Assembly: GCA_016710525.1 (NCBI GenBank)
Contig: JADJVQ010000050.1
Location: 1-61,826, forward strand
Direction: 5' to 3'
Length of the DNA stretch: 61,826 nt
DNA from: Burkholderiaceae bacterium
GTDB taxonomy: Bacteria > Pseudomonadota > Gammaproteobacteria > Burkholderiales > Burkholderiaceae_E
Part shown: positions 7,824 through 16,691 of the stretch, one piece after another
How the letters are laid out: each line of letters opens with the position of its first letter
How positions within the stretch are numbered: position 1 is the stretch's first letter
Position numbers and translations under genes: made by a program
Notes under the pieces: model-generated
The model's database searches: none
What the model was told of the DNA's origin: nothing
The model's input: only the letters and a program-made list of their open reading frames with translations

Positions 7824-8591
7824 TCAGTCCGCGTAAGTCGGATCCATCTTGTCCAGCTTGCGCAACAGCGCCGGCCACTCCCGCTTGCCCAGCTTCAGCC
7901 CGCTGATGGCATCGTTCGTGAACTTCACGGATTCCGGCGACGGCATCTGCAGCTCCGTGTTGCACGACAGCGCCATCACCTGCAGCTGGCACGCCCGCTC
8001 CAGGCGCCACATGTTGTTGAAGCACTCCGGAATGGTCGGGCCGACGGTCAGCAGGCCGTGATTGCGCAGCACCATGGCCTCGCGCATGCCCAGCGAGGCG
8101 ACCAGCCGTTCCTGCTCGTCCATGCGGATCGCGACACCTTCGAAGTCGTGATAGGCGATGTCCAGGAAGCGCATCGACGACTGCGCGATCGGCAGCAGCC
8201 CGGTCTTCATCGCCGACACCGTCATGCCCGGCAGCGTGTGGGTGTGGATGATGCAGCCGACGTCGTGGCGGGCCTTGTGGATCGCGCTGTGAATGACGTA
8301 GCCGGCCCTGTTGATGCCGTACTCGGTCGCGTTGAAGAGGATCTTTCCTTCGACATCGATCTTGATCATGCTCGAGGCGGTCATTTCCTCGTAGAGCATG
8401 CCGTACGGGTTGATCAGGAATTCGTCGTGGGTGCCGGGCACGCGCATCGAGATGTGGTTGGCGATCATTTCGGTCATGCCGAAATGCGCCATCAGCCGAT
8501 AGCACGCCGCGAGGTCGACACGGCATTGCCATTCTTCGGCACTGACCTGGTCGCGCACGGACTTCACGAGATGGAGAGCGGGGGCGTTCAT
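7824..8591 (-). CDS. Class II aldolase/adducin family protein (paralogue 1)
   Basis: 255 residues. Family features include the N-terminal helix segment LAACYRLMAHFGMTEMIANHIS, the metal-ligand segment IIHTHTLPG (two histidines) and a third histidine in LRNHGLLTVG. Members are zinc- or other metal-dependent aldolases, epimerases or decarboxylases of small hydroxy-acids; several have unknown substrates. It is the last gene of a minus-strand catabolic cluster whose first gene (12325-13203) is a clear paralogue sharing the same motifs. A 180-bp gap separates it from the upstream hydroxyacid dehydrogenase, so it may have its own promoter. Confidence 0.85.
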   Translation of the reverse strand: MNAPALHLVKSVRDQVSAEEWQCRVDLAACYRLMAHFGMTEMIANHISMRVPGTHDEFLINPYGMLYEEMTASSMIKIDVEGKILFNATEYGINRAGYVIHSAIHKARHDVGCIIHTHTLPGMTVSAMKTGLLPIAQSSMRFLDIAYHDFEGVAIRMDEQERLVASLGMREAMVLRNHGLLTVGPTIPECFNNMWRLERACQLQVMALSCNTELQMPSPESVKFTNDAISGLKLGKREWPALLRKLDKMDPTYAD

Positions 8592-8771
8592 GGGCGAGCC
8601 TGCCTTTCGGGAGACGACGGAGTCGAAGTTGCGGGGGCAACCTCGAGCATACCCAATGCCGCGCGGCCGCGTGCGGCTGGAATTCCGGTTCGGCGCCGGC
8701 CAGCCCGAATCCGTGGGCCGGTCGGCCGCGCGGATCGCATCGGCGCTTCGGGCGGATCGCTTCAGTGCCCG

Positions 8772-9815
8772 TCAGCGGTCCGACTCATCCCTCGTGATGG
8801 CCGGCCCCAGAAGCCGCTGGCGGCGGGCGAGCATCGGCGCCCAGGCCGCACGGTCGATCAGGTGCTCCGGCGGCTGGGCGTGCAGCAGGACGGCCTCGAG
8901 CGCGCGGATCACGCTGGCGCCATTGCGCGCGGCGGCATCGGTGGTATGCCCGGCCAGGTGCGGCGTGACCACGAGATTGGGCAGTGCCGGGGGAAGTTCG
9001 CCATGCTGTCCCTGGCGGTCGGCGATCACGTCCAGCGCGGCGCCCGCCAGGCGACCCGCGCGCAGCGCATCGATCAGCGCGGCTTCGTCGATGACCTCGC
9101 CGCGCGACGCATTGACCAGAAACGCACCCGGCTTCATCGCGGCGATGGCCCGGGCATCGACCATGCCGCGCGTCTGCTCGGTCAGTGGCACGCAAGGCAC
9201 CAGCACGTCGGCCTGCGACACGCAGGCCTGCCAGTCGAGCGCCTGGACGTGCGCCGGCAGCTTGCCGGGCGAGCGGACGAAGGCGGTCACCCGGACCCCG
9301 AAGCCGAAGTGCAGCATGCGGGCCAGTGCGCTGCCGATCGCGCCGCAGCCGATCAGTCCGACCTGGCGTCCGCTCAGGTCGTGCGCACGGCCCGAAAACG
9401 CGGTGCGGGTGGCGCCCCAGCCGCGTTCGCGCATCGACGCGCCGATCTGCGGCAGGCTGTGGGCCAGTGCCAGCATCTGCGCCACGCACCATTCGGCCAC
9501 GCTGATCGCATTGCCCCCGGGCACGTTGCTGACCGTGACCTGGTGGCGCGCGCATTGCGCCATCGGAATCACGTCCAGGCCGACTCCGTGGCGGGCCACG
9601 TGCAGCAGGCTGGGCGCACGCTCGCAGATGTCCTCGGGCAGGTCGTCGCGCACGACGAGGGCATGCGGGTCGAAGCCGCTGGCGGCCTGCCCGATGCTCA
9701 CGGGATCGTGGCCGGGCGAGTTCAGGATCTCGAACCGCCCGGCCAGCGCGCGCTCGACCGGCTCGGTGAGCCGCTTGGTGATCAGCACGCGGGGACGGAT
9801 CGGCGCGCGCATCAT
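8772..9815 (-). CDS. D-isomer-specific 2-hydroxyacid dehydrogenase
   Basis: 347 residues, NAD(P)-dependent oxidoreductase interconverting 2-oxo and 2-hydroxy acids. The Rossmann motif is VGLIGCGAIGSALARML. The catalytic arginine lies in NASRGEVIDE, and the catalytic histidine in TPHLAGHTTDA. The start ATGATG overlaps the TGA of the upstream receptor gene, so the two are translationally coupled; the ATG at 9812 is an equally good alternative. The substrate is presumably the hydroxy- or keto-acid handled by the neighbouring aldolase-family and PrpD-like enzymes. Confidence 0.9.
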   Translation of the reverse strand: MMRAPIRPRVLITKRLTEPVERALAGRFEILNSPGHDPVSIGQAASGFDPHALVVRDDLPEDICERAPSLLHVARHGVGLDVIPMAQCARHQVTVSNVPGGNAISVAEWCVAQMLALAHSLPQIGASMRERGWGATRTAFSGRAHDLSGRQVGLIGCGAIGSALARMLHFGFGVRVTAFVRSPGKLPAHVQALDWQACVSQADVLVPCVPLTEQTRGMVDARAIAAMKPGAFLVNASRGEVIDEAALIDALRAGRLAGAALDVIADRQGQHGELPPALPNLVVTPHLAGHTTDAAARNGASVIRALEAVLLHAQPPEHLIDRAAWAPMLARRQRLLGPAITRDESDR

Positions 9816-10807
9816 TCGGCCTGCACGCCGGTTTCCTGGATCACGGCCCGCCACTTGTCGATCTCGGACTTGACGAAGGTGGCAAAGCGCTCCGGCGTGC
9901 CGCCCATGGGGTCGGCGCCATTGCCGATCAGCTTGGCCTGCAGCGCCGGATCGCGGAACGCTTCGTTGACCGCGCCGTTGATGGCCTCGACAACCGCGCC
10001 CGGCGTGCCCTTGGGCGCGAACAGGCCGAACCATGAGCCCGAGTCGAAGCTGGCCAGGCCTTTTTCCTTGAGGGTCGGGATATCGGGCAGGGCGCGCGAC
10101 CGCTCGTCGCCGGTCAGCGCCAGCGCGCGCACGGTGCCGGCGCGGATCTGGCCGATCACGGACGGTGCGGTGGCGAACATGAACTGGATGCGCCCGCTGA
10201 CCAGGTCGCGTAGCGCCTCGGCGCCGCGGTAGGGCACGTGCTGAGGTTTGGTGCCCGTCCGGATGCCGAACAGCGCACCGGTGAGGTGCGCGGCCGTGCC
10301 GACGCCGGTGGAGCCGTAATTCAGCGAGTCCGGGTTGCGCTTGAGGTAGGCGATGAATTCTTCGACGGTGTTGGCCGGCACGCTGGGATGCACCACCAGG
10401 ATGTTGCTGACATCGGCGACGAAGACGATCGGCACCAGGTCGGTGAGCGGGTTGTAGGGCAGCTTCTTGATCAGCGTCGGACTGACCGCGATCGGTCCGA
10501 CCGAGGCGCACAGCAGCGTGTAGCCGTCGGGTGCAGCCTGCACCGCGAGCGTGGTGCCCAGGTTGCCGCCGGCGCCGGCCTTGTTCTCGGCGATCACCGA
10601 CACCTTCCATTTGTCGGTGAAGCGCACCGCGAGTTCGCGCGCCAGGATGTCGGTGGTGCCGCCCGCGCTGAAGGGCACGATGATCTTGATCGGACGCGAC
10701 GGATAGGCGCTCTGGGCGCGGACCGCGGGCGCGTACAGGGCGGCGGCCAGCGCGCTGGCGCCGCACAGCCAGCGGCGGCGCGGGATGCTGTCGGGGAACG
10801 AGTACAT
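9812..10807 (-). CDS. Bug family tripartite tricarboxylate transporter substrate-binding protein (TctC-like)
   Basis: 331 residues. An N-terminal signal peptide with three arginines (PRRRWLCGASALAAALYAP) ends near VRAQSAYPSRPI, the classic start of mature Bug receptors. The core has IIVPFSAGGTTDILAR, ENKAGAGGNLGT, LNYGSTGVGTAAHLTGALF and VPYRGAEALRDLVSGRI, all standard for this periplasmic family, which binds carboxylates. No TctA/TctB membrane genes are nearby; that is normal for Burkholderiales, which carry many orphan receptors. The position inside a catabolic operon suggests it captures the pathway substrate. The 174-bp gap upstream (10808-10981) has no visible gene. Confidence 0.92.
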   Translation of the reverse strand: MYSFPDSIPRRRWLCGASALAAALYAPAVRAQSAYPSRPIKIIVPFSAGGTTDILARELAVRFTDKWKVSVIAENKAGAGGNLGTTLAVQAAPDGYTLLCASVGPIAVSPTLIKKLPYNPLTDLVPIVFVADVSNILVVHPSVPANTVEEFIAYLKRNPDSLNYGSTGVGTAAHLTGALFGIRTGTKPQHVPYRGAEALRDLVSGRIQFMFATAPSVIGQIRAGTVRALALTGDERSRALPDIPTLKEKGLASFDSGSWFGLFAPKGTPGAVVEAINGAVNEAFRDPALQAKLIGNGADPMGGTPERFATFVKSEIDKWRAVIQETGVQAE

Positions 10808-10981
10808 CGGTGGTCTCCTGATGATGGCCCTGGGCGGGCGATGCGGCCGCCTCGGTCGGGCGGCTTGGGGGTGAGGTCTGCGCGGTGCACGGTGGCGCCT
10901 CGGCCAGACCGGTGCGGACGGCGTGAATCGCGAACGGCGTCTCGCGCGGATCCGGCCGGCCGCTCGAGCGCCGCCCGCGCC

Positions 10982-12328
10982 CTAGAAGGGGAACGGGGCC
11001 GCGTGCCGATCGAGCTCCCACAGCCCGGTCAGCCAGCTGCGGGCCCGGGCCTCGCCCAGCGTCGGGCTGCACAGCTCGAGAAACTTGTCGTCGAGCTGAC
11101 GGTCGCTGAGCGGAGCGTCGGGGTCACCGATCCGGGTCGGCTGGAAGAAGGATTCGCTGCGTCCGCTGCGCTCGGTGAGCGTGACGTGGGCGGCGCGCTG
11201 GCCCGGGAATGCCCGGTCGATCGCCGGATCGACGCTGACCGAAATACGGGCCATCAGGTCGCGGATCTGGGGGCTGGCCAGGCGCTCGGGCGACATCGCA
11301 TCCAGGCGCACGCTGCCGTGGATCAGCGCGCTGGCCACGACATAGCGCAGGCTGAACTTGGCCTCGGCCTCGGTGCGGGGGTGTTCGATGTTGGCCACCT
11401 CCAGCGCCGCGCCATAGGTGGCGACCGCCACCGAACGGATGGCCGAGGCGTCGATGCCCATGCGCTCGCGCAGCACCAGCGCGCCGTCGATGGCCGCGAA
11501 GGTGTGGCCGCAGCAGCCGTGGTTCTTGAAGGTCATCGCGGTGATGTTCCACTGCGAGCCCAGTCCGGTCAGGGCAGCGCTCCAGTCGGGCGAGTCGCTC
11601 ATCGCCACGCCCATGCCCGAGGCGCCGTCGAGCACGTCGAGCGAACCGATCACGCCGGCGCCCGCCATCCGGGCGGCCTGCACGCCGGCCTGCGCCGCGT
11701 GCCCGGCGTGCAGCGGCTTGGAATGCGAGTCCATCTTGAAGGCCTGCTGCAGACCGGCGGCGAAGGTGGCGACGGTGGCCAGCGCATGGGCGTGCTGGCC
11801 GGCCGACAGGCCCAGCAGCACGCCGGCCGCGGGCGTGCTGCCGAAGCAGCCGATGGTGCCGGTGTTGTGCCAGTAGCGGTAATGCGCGCGGCCCATCACC
11901 GCACCGATGCGCGTCGAGATCTCGTAGCCGGCGATCACCGCGCGCAGGAAGGCCGGGCCGTCAGCGGTGCGGGCTTGCGCCAGCGCCAGCGCGGCGGCGA
12001 TCGTCGGCGCGCCGGGATGGTAGATCGCCTCCTTGTAGATGTCGTCGAACTCGACGGCGTGGGCGGCCGTGCCATTGATCAGCGCGGCCACGCTGCTGCC
12101 GGCCGGGCGGCCCAGGATCAGCCGGGCCGGGCCGCGATCGAGCTCTTCGGCGAAGGCTTCCTCCATCAGGCGGGCGGGCGCGGCGCCGGCACCGGCCACA
12201 GTGCAGGCGGTCCAGTCGATCACCGCGCGCTTGGCGTGGTGCAAAACCTCGGGCGGCAGCGCACGGCTGGCCATCGAGGCGGCGAATTCGCCCAGTGCGG
12301 GCAGCAGGGAACTCATCGGCGCGCTCAT
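10982..12328 (-). CDS. MmgE/PrpD family protein
   Basis: 448 residues from the ATG at 12328, which overlaps the TGA of the upstream aldolase gene (ATGA). The PrpD fold is shown by RAVIDWTACTVAGAG, NGTAAHAVEFDDIYKEAIYHPGA (cut here), the segment GYEISTRIG, and KNHGCCGHTFAAIDGAL. Characterised members include 2-methylcitrate dehydratase, cis-aconitate decarboxylase and iminodisuccinate epimerase, so dehydration or isomerisation of a di- or tricarboxylate is likely. No methylcitrate-cycle genes (prpB, prpC) are present, so propionate catabolism is not supported. Confidence 0.88.
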   Translation of the reverse strand: MSAPMSSLLPALGEFAASMASRALPPEVLHHAKRAVIDWTACTVAGAGAAPARLMEEAFAEELDRGPARLILGRPAGSSVAALINGTAAHAVEFDDIYKEAIYHPGAPTIAAALALAQARTADGPAFLRAVIAGYEISTRIGAVMGRAHYRYWHNTGTIGCFGSTPAAGVLLGLSAGQHAHALATVATFAAGLQQAFKMDSHSKPLHAGHAAQAGVQAARMAGAGVIGSLDVLDGASGMGVAMSDSPDWSAALTGLGSQWNITAMTFKNHGCCGHTFAAIDGALVLRERMGIDASAIRSVAVATYGAALEVANIEHPRTEAEAKFSLRYVVASALIHGSVRLDAMSPERLASPQIRDLMARISVSVDPAIDRAFPGQRAAHVTLTERSGRSESFFQPTRIGDPDAPLSDRQLDDKFLELCSPTLGEARARSWLTGLWELDRHAAPFPF

Positions 12329-13203
12329 TCGCGATAGGAGGGGTCGAGCCGGTCGGCCAGGCGGCGCATCGCCGGCCACTCGAGCACGCCGTACGGGCGC
12401 CGGGTGCCGGGCTTGTAGGCGTGATTGGTCCTGGCGATGACATCGGCCGGCGGAATGACGAGGTCGTCGCCGGTGGCGCTGGCCATCAGCTGCGCCCGGC
12501 AGGAGCGTTCGATCCGGTAGGTGTTGTTGAAGGCCTCGGCGATCGAGCGGCCCACGGTGAGCACACCGTGATTGCGCAGGAACATCACATCGCAGTCGCC
12601 CAGATTGCGCACCAGGCGCTCGCGCTCGGCCAGTTCCACCACCACGCCTTCATAGTCGTGATAGGCGATCTTGTCGAAGCGCATGGCCGTCTGGGTCATC
12701 GGCAGCAGGCCCCTGGCCAGCGACGACACGGCCATGGTCGCCAGCGAATGCGTGTGGACCACGCCGTGCACCTGCGGCATCGCCTCATGAATGGCCGCAT
12801 GGATCACCCAGCCGGCCGGGTTGAACTTGTAGCCCAGGCCGGGCGGGAACTCGGGCTCCCAGAGCACCTTGCCGGCGATGTCGATCTTGACCAGCGAGGA
12901 CGCGGTGATCTCGTCGTAGGTCAGGCCGAAGGCATTGAGCAGGAAGGACTCGGTGCCGGGGATCTTCACCGAAATGTGGTTGTAGATCAGGTCGTCCATG
13001 CCGAAGTGCTTGACCAGCCGGTAGGCGCAGGCGCAGTCGACGCGGGCCGCCCACTCCTGCGCGCTGACCTCGCCTTTGATCGACTTCAGGCGCAGCGGCG
13101 GATAGTCGGGATCGGGGCTCAGGACGGGGTACCCGGACTTGATGTCGGCCAGCATGGCCTTGGCATCATGGGAAGCTTGGTCGGCGGGGCTCGGTCGGTT
13201 CAT
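12325..13203 (-). CDS. Class II aldolase/adducin family protein (paralogue 2)
   Basis: 292 residues, longer at the N terminus than its paralogue at 7824-8591. Shared motifs include YRLVKHFGMDDLIYNHIS, VVHTHSLATM with two histidine ligands, and LRNHGVLTVGRSIAEAFNN. It is the first gene of the minus-strand cluster, coupled by ATGA to the PrpD-like gene. Two similar aldolase-family enzymes in one cluster suggest consecutive steps or two related substrates. The 79-bp gap upstream should contain the operon promoter; I see no distinct motif there. Confidence 0.85.
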   Translation of the reverse strand: MNRPSPADQASHDAKAMLADIKSGYPVLSPDPDYPPLRLKSIKGEVSAQEWAARVDCACAYRLVKHFGMDDLIYNHISVKIPGTESFLLNAFGLTYDEITASSLVKIDIAGKVLWEPEFPPGLGYKFNPAGWVIHAAIHEAMPQVHGVVHTHSLATMAVSSLARGLLPMTQTAMRFDKIAYHDYEGVVVELAERERLVRNLGDCDVMFLRNHGVLTVGRSIAEAFNNTYRIERSCRAQLMASATGDDLVIPPADVIARTNHAYKPGTRRPYGVLEWPAMRRLADRLDPSYRE

Positions 13204-13282
13204 CGGAGGGTCTCCGGTCGGGATGCGAATCGGTTGCGGGGCCGGGTGGCCGGGCGCGGAGCGTGGCGGCGCCGCGCCCGGT

Positions 13283-14605
13283 TCAGGCGGCGTCGCTCGA
13301 CGCGGACGTGAACTCGTCCGAGGTGTCGGGCAGGGGCATGGCCAGCACCTTGTCGATGCGCTTGTTGTCCATGTCGACGATCTCGAAGCGCCAGCCGCCC
13401 CAGTCGACGCGGTCGCCGGTGGAGGGCACGCGGCCCAGCAGCAGCATCGTCATGCCGCTCAGGGTCTGATAGCGGCCCTTGTCCTCCTCGGGCAGCGCCG
13501 CCAGTCCCAGCCGGTCCTTGAGCTCGGGCAGCGGGATCAGGCCGTCGAGCAGCCAGGAGCCGTCCTCGCGCTGCATCGCCCAGGCGTCTTCGGCGCGGTG
13601 CGGCTTGAATTCGCCGGTGATGGCCTCGAGCACGTCCTGCAGCGTGACCATGCCCTGGATCTCGCCGTACTCGTCGATCACCAGCGCCATGTGCACGTTG
13701 TTGGAGCGGAAATTCTCGAGCAGCTCCATGCCGGTCTGGGTCTCGGGCACGAACACGGCCGGCTGCAGGTCGCGGGCCAGGTCGGCCTCTTCGCCGCGCA
13801 GGGTCTGGGCGAGGATCTGGCGGGTGGTGGCGATGCCCAGCACGGTCTCGGGCCCGCCCTTGCACACCGGGAAGCGGCTGTGCTCGGCGCGCTCGATCTT
13901 CTGCAGGTTGACCTCGAGCGGATCCTGGATGTCGAGGTAGACGATGTCGGCGCGCGGGATCATCAGCGAGGTGATCTGCCGATCGTCCAGCCGGAACACG
14001 TTGCGCACCATCTGGTGTTCATGGCGCTCGATGACACCCGCGTCCGACCCTTCGGCCAGCATCGCCTGGATGTCCTCCTCGGTCACCGCCGCCTGGGCGT
14101 CGTTGCGAACCCCGAACAGGCGCAGCATCAGCATCGTCGACAGGGTGAGCAGCCGCACGAACGGCTTGGTCATCATCGCCAGAGCCTGCAGCGGGCGGGC
14201 CACCACGCGCGCGATCGGCTCGGGGTTGATCTGGCCCAGGCGCTTGGGCAGCAGTTCGCCCAGCACGATCGAAAAGTAGGTGATGGACAGCACCACCAGC
14301 GCGGTGGCGCCGATTTCGCTGAACCCCTTGGCCAGGCCGAGCTGCTGCAGCCAGATCGCGAAGGGCGCGGCCAGCGCCGCCTCGCCGACGATGCCGTTGA
14401 GCACGCCGATGGAGGTGATGCCGATCTGGATGGTCGACATGAACTGCGTGGGATCCATGCCCAGCGTCAGGGCCGCCGCCGCGCCGGCATCGCCGGAGTC
14501 GGCCATCTTCTGCAGTCGGGTTCGCCGGGCGGTGACCAGGGCGATTTCGGCCATGGCGAAGACCCCGTTCAACAGGATCAGGCCGAACAGAAAGGTGATT
14601 TCCAT
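13283..14605 (-). CDS. CNNM/CBS-domain transporter (hemolysin C/CorC-like)
   Basis: 440 residues. An N-terminal DUF21/CNNM membrane domain (MEITFLFGLILLNGVFAMAE, then the NGIVGEAALAAPFA and ALVVLSITYFSIVLGELLPK helices) covers about residues 1-190. A pair of CBS domains follows at about 200-330 (IPRADIVYLDIQDPLEV and ALVIDEYGEIQGMVT), then a CorC/HlyC C-terminal domain (DGSWLLDGLIPLPELKDR). The family is linked to magnesium/cobalt efflux. I chose the ATG at 14605 because MEITFLFG is the usual N terminus; a GTG at 14623 is in frame but has no spaced ribosome-binding site. It is divergent from the hydrolase at 14731. Confidence 0.9.
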   Translation of the reverse strand: MEITFLFGLILLNGVFAMAEIALVTARRTRLQKMADSGDAGAAAALTLGMDPTQFMSTIQIGITSIGVLNGIVGEAALAAPFAIWLQQLGLAKGFSEIGATALVVLSITYFSIVLGELLPKRLGQINPEPIARVVARPLQALAMMTKPFVRLLTLSTMLMLRLFGVRNDAQAAVTEEDIQAMLAEGSDAGVIERHEHQMVRNVFRLDDRQITSLMIPRADIVYLDIQDPLEVNLQKIERAEHSRFPVCKGGPETVLGIATTRQILAQTLRGEEADLARDLQPAVFVPETQTGMELLENFRSNNVHMALVIDEYGEIQGMVTLQDVLEAITGEFKPHRAEDAWAMQREDGSWLLDGLIPLPELKDRLGLAALPEEDKGRYQTLSGMTMLLLGRVPSTGDRVDWGGWRFEIVDMDNKRIDKVLAMPLPDTSDEFTSASSDAA

Positions 14606-14730
14606 ATCGGGGGCGCCAGGCACCCTCGGTTGTGACAGAAAGCGGATTGTCTCAGGCGGAAGGCCGGATACGCAAAGCCGCCCGGCGCCCTACACTGGAA
14701 TCCCGTCTTGCCGAACGCCAGGAAACGCCC

Positions 14731-15462
14731 ATGATCGAACATCACCTCGAGATCCCGACCCCCGACGGATCGATGAACACGTTCTACGTGCATCCGGACG
14801 AGGGCGGCCCGCATCCGGTGGTGCTGTTCTACATGGATGCGCCCGGCAAGCGCGAAGAACTGCACGACATGGCGCGCCGGATCGCTTCGGTCGGCTACGG
14901 CGTGGTGCTGCCCAATCTGTACTACCGCCAGACCCGCGAATTCGTCATGGAGCGCACCGAAGAGGGCTTCAAGCGCATGCGCGACATGATGGCGCACCTG
15001 AGCAACGCGCTGATCGCGCGCGACACCGGCGCGCTGCTGGCGTTCGTCGATTCGCGCCCGGAGCTCGATCACTCCCGGATCGGCGCGGTCGGCTACTGCA
15101 TGAGCGGCCCGTACGTGGTGACCGCGGCCGCGAACTACCCCGAGCGCTTTTCTTGCATCGCAGCAATCTACGGTGCGCGCATGGTCACCGACGAACCGGA
15201 TTCGCCGCACCGGGTGGTCGACAAGCTCAAGTGCGAGTCGTACTTCGCCTGCGCCGAGATCGACCAGTACGCGCCCAAGGAAATGATCGACACGCTGGAG
15301 GCAGCGCTGAAGCAGGCCCGCGCACGCTACCGGCTGGAGTGGTATCCGGGGGCCCAGCACGGTTTTGCGTTTCCGCAGCGCCAGGGCATCTACGACAAAC
15401 CCAGCGCGGAACGGCACTGGGTGCGGCTGTTCGGGCTGTTCCGGCGCACGCTGGGGGCTTGA
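14731..15462 (+). CDS. Dienelactone hydrolase family protein
   Basis: 243 residues, alpha/beta hydrolase fold. The nucleophile is the cysteine of GYCMSG, as in dienelactone hydrolases rather than serine esterases. The histidine is in YPGAQHGFAFPQR, and an acid residue is expected in the segment CAEIDQY. The ATG at 14731 has AGGAAA upstream; an upstream in-frame start at 14632 adds a tail with no family similarity. No other ring-cleavage pathway gene is adjacent, so the native substrate is unclear. No signal peptide is seen, so it is cytoplasmic. Confidence 0.88.
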   Translation: MIEHHLEIPTPDGSMNTFYVHPDEGGPHPVVLFYMDAPGKREELHDMARRIASVGYGVVLPNLYYRQTREFVMERTEEGFKRMRDMMAHLSNALIARDTGALLAFVDSRPELDHSRIGAVGYCMSGPYVVTAAANYPERFSCIAAIYGARMVTDEPDSPHRVVDKLKCESYFACAEIDQYAPKEMIDTLEAALKQARARYRLEWYPGAQHGFAFPQRQGIYDKPSAERHWVRLFGLFRRTLGA

Positions 15463-15522
15463 TCGGGGCCCCACGGCCGCGAGCGGCGGCGTTCGTGCCC
15501 GCCGCCGGCGACGGGCACGAGC

Positions 15523-16530
15523 TCAGTCGTCGAATCGGCCCAGCCTGACCATGGTATTGCCGATGCGCAGGTGCGCTTTCGAGGGCATCACCAGCACCGT
15601 GCGGTCGTAGGGCGCGCGGATGGTCTCCTCGCCATCGTAGGCGATCGGGTCGCCGGCGCGCTCGATGACTTCCAGGCCGCGATAGTCGCCCGCGAACCGG
15701 AACGACAGGCTGCGCGCGACCACCGCGTGAGTGACTCGCACGACGCGCGGGGCGTCGTCGTCCTGGCCGCCTGGGGACGGCAGCGCGCGGGCTGGAGCAT
15801 CGCCCGTCCAGGCCGATCGGCCATAGTCCAGCACGCCGGTCACGTCCAGAAATCGCCGGACCGTCTCGCGGGCGACGTCGACACTGGCCCGCTCCCAGTG
15901 CTGGCCGCATTCGATCAGCACCGCGGTGCGCGGCGAGGCGGGCTGCGAGTACCCGCCATGCTCGATCATTCGCGGGCCGGCTGGATGACCGGTGTCGATC
16001 AGCAGATGGCGCGGCACGCCCATCCTGCGCGCCATGGCCGCGCCCTTTTCGCCGCCGCGCCCGGCGACACCGCAGACCATCAGCGGCGGGCAGGGCTCGC
16101 GCATCGAATGGATGTCGAGCAGATAGTCGGCGCGGGCCACGAAGCCGCCCAGTTCCCGGGCGCGGCGCAGTTCGACCGAATCGCGCGGGCCGGACAGCAC
16201 CTCGTCGGACCAGACGCGGTTGTAGTCCTCGTCGACGAAACGGCTGACGTCCGGATCGGCCGGATTCCAGTTCGCGTAGGCCTGGGTATTGGCAAAGGCG
16301 ACGGTCAGCCGGCCTGCGGCGGGCCGCAGGCCGGCGCGCAGCAGTTCGTCGAGCACGATCGCCCCGCACAGTTCGTTGCCATGGGTGAGCGCCTGCAGCA
16401 TCACGTGCGGCCCCGGCTTGCCGGAGTCGAACGAGCTGACATAGTCGACGCCGATATTGCCGGCGCGGTGCACGCTGATGTCGGGCGCGGCGAGTTCGAT
16501 CGGCGGGAGCGGGTCAGGCTGGGTGGTCAT
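15523..16530 (-). CDS. Succinylglutamate desuccinylase/aspartoacylase family protein
   Basis: 335 residues, zinc-dependent deacylase fold. The metal site is visible as LTHGNELCG (H and E ligands) and the later histidine of LLDIHSMREP. Family members remove acyl groups from amino acids (aspartoacylase, succinylglutamate desuccinylase), but no arginine succinyltransferase genes are nearby, so the substrate is open. The C-terminal domain (about 250-335) is beta-rich, as expected. It is convergent with the dienelactone hydrolase-like gene. Confidence 0.85.
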   Translation of the reverse strand: MTTQPDPLPPIELAAPDISVHRAGNIGVDYVSSFDSGKPGPHVMLQALTHGNELCGAIVLDELLRAGLRPAAGRLTVAFANTQAYANWNPADPDVSRFVDEDYNRVWSDEVLSGPRDSVELRRARELGGFVARADYLLDIHSMREPCPPLMVCGVAGRGGEKGAAMARRMGVPRHLLIDTGHPAGPRMIEHGGYSQPASPRTAVLIECGQHWERASVDVARETVRRFLDVTGVLDYGRSAWTGDAPARALPSPGGQDDDAPRVVRVTHAVVARSLSFRFAGDYRGLEVIERAGDPIAYDGEETIRAPYDRTVLVMPSKAHLRIGNTMVRLGRFDD

Positions 16531-16691
16531 GGTCGGGCGGCCCCTGGCGGATGGGTGTGGCGCACCGGGTCGGGAAGGGTGCGCGATCGGGTCAGGGGCT
16601 AGGGTATCGCGCCTTTTGTTATCCTGGGGCGCAGTGTGCGCTCCGGGACGGGCCGGCGGTTCGGCTCGAGGAGTAGCGGCAAGGATTTCCC

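Noticed and set aside
5289..7836. Open frames running through the structured element copies (Arg/Pro/Ala-rich)
   Set aside because: They exist in several frames of each copy, differ between copies, and lack ribosome-binding sites. The conserved feature is base pairing, not protein sequence.
10982..12328. 2-methylcitrate dehydratase (prpD)
   Set aside because: No prpB, prpC or acnD is near, and the neighbours are aldolase-family and hydroxyacid enzymes.
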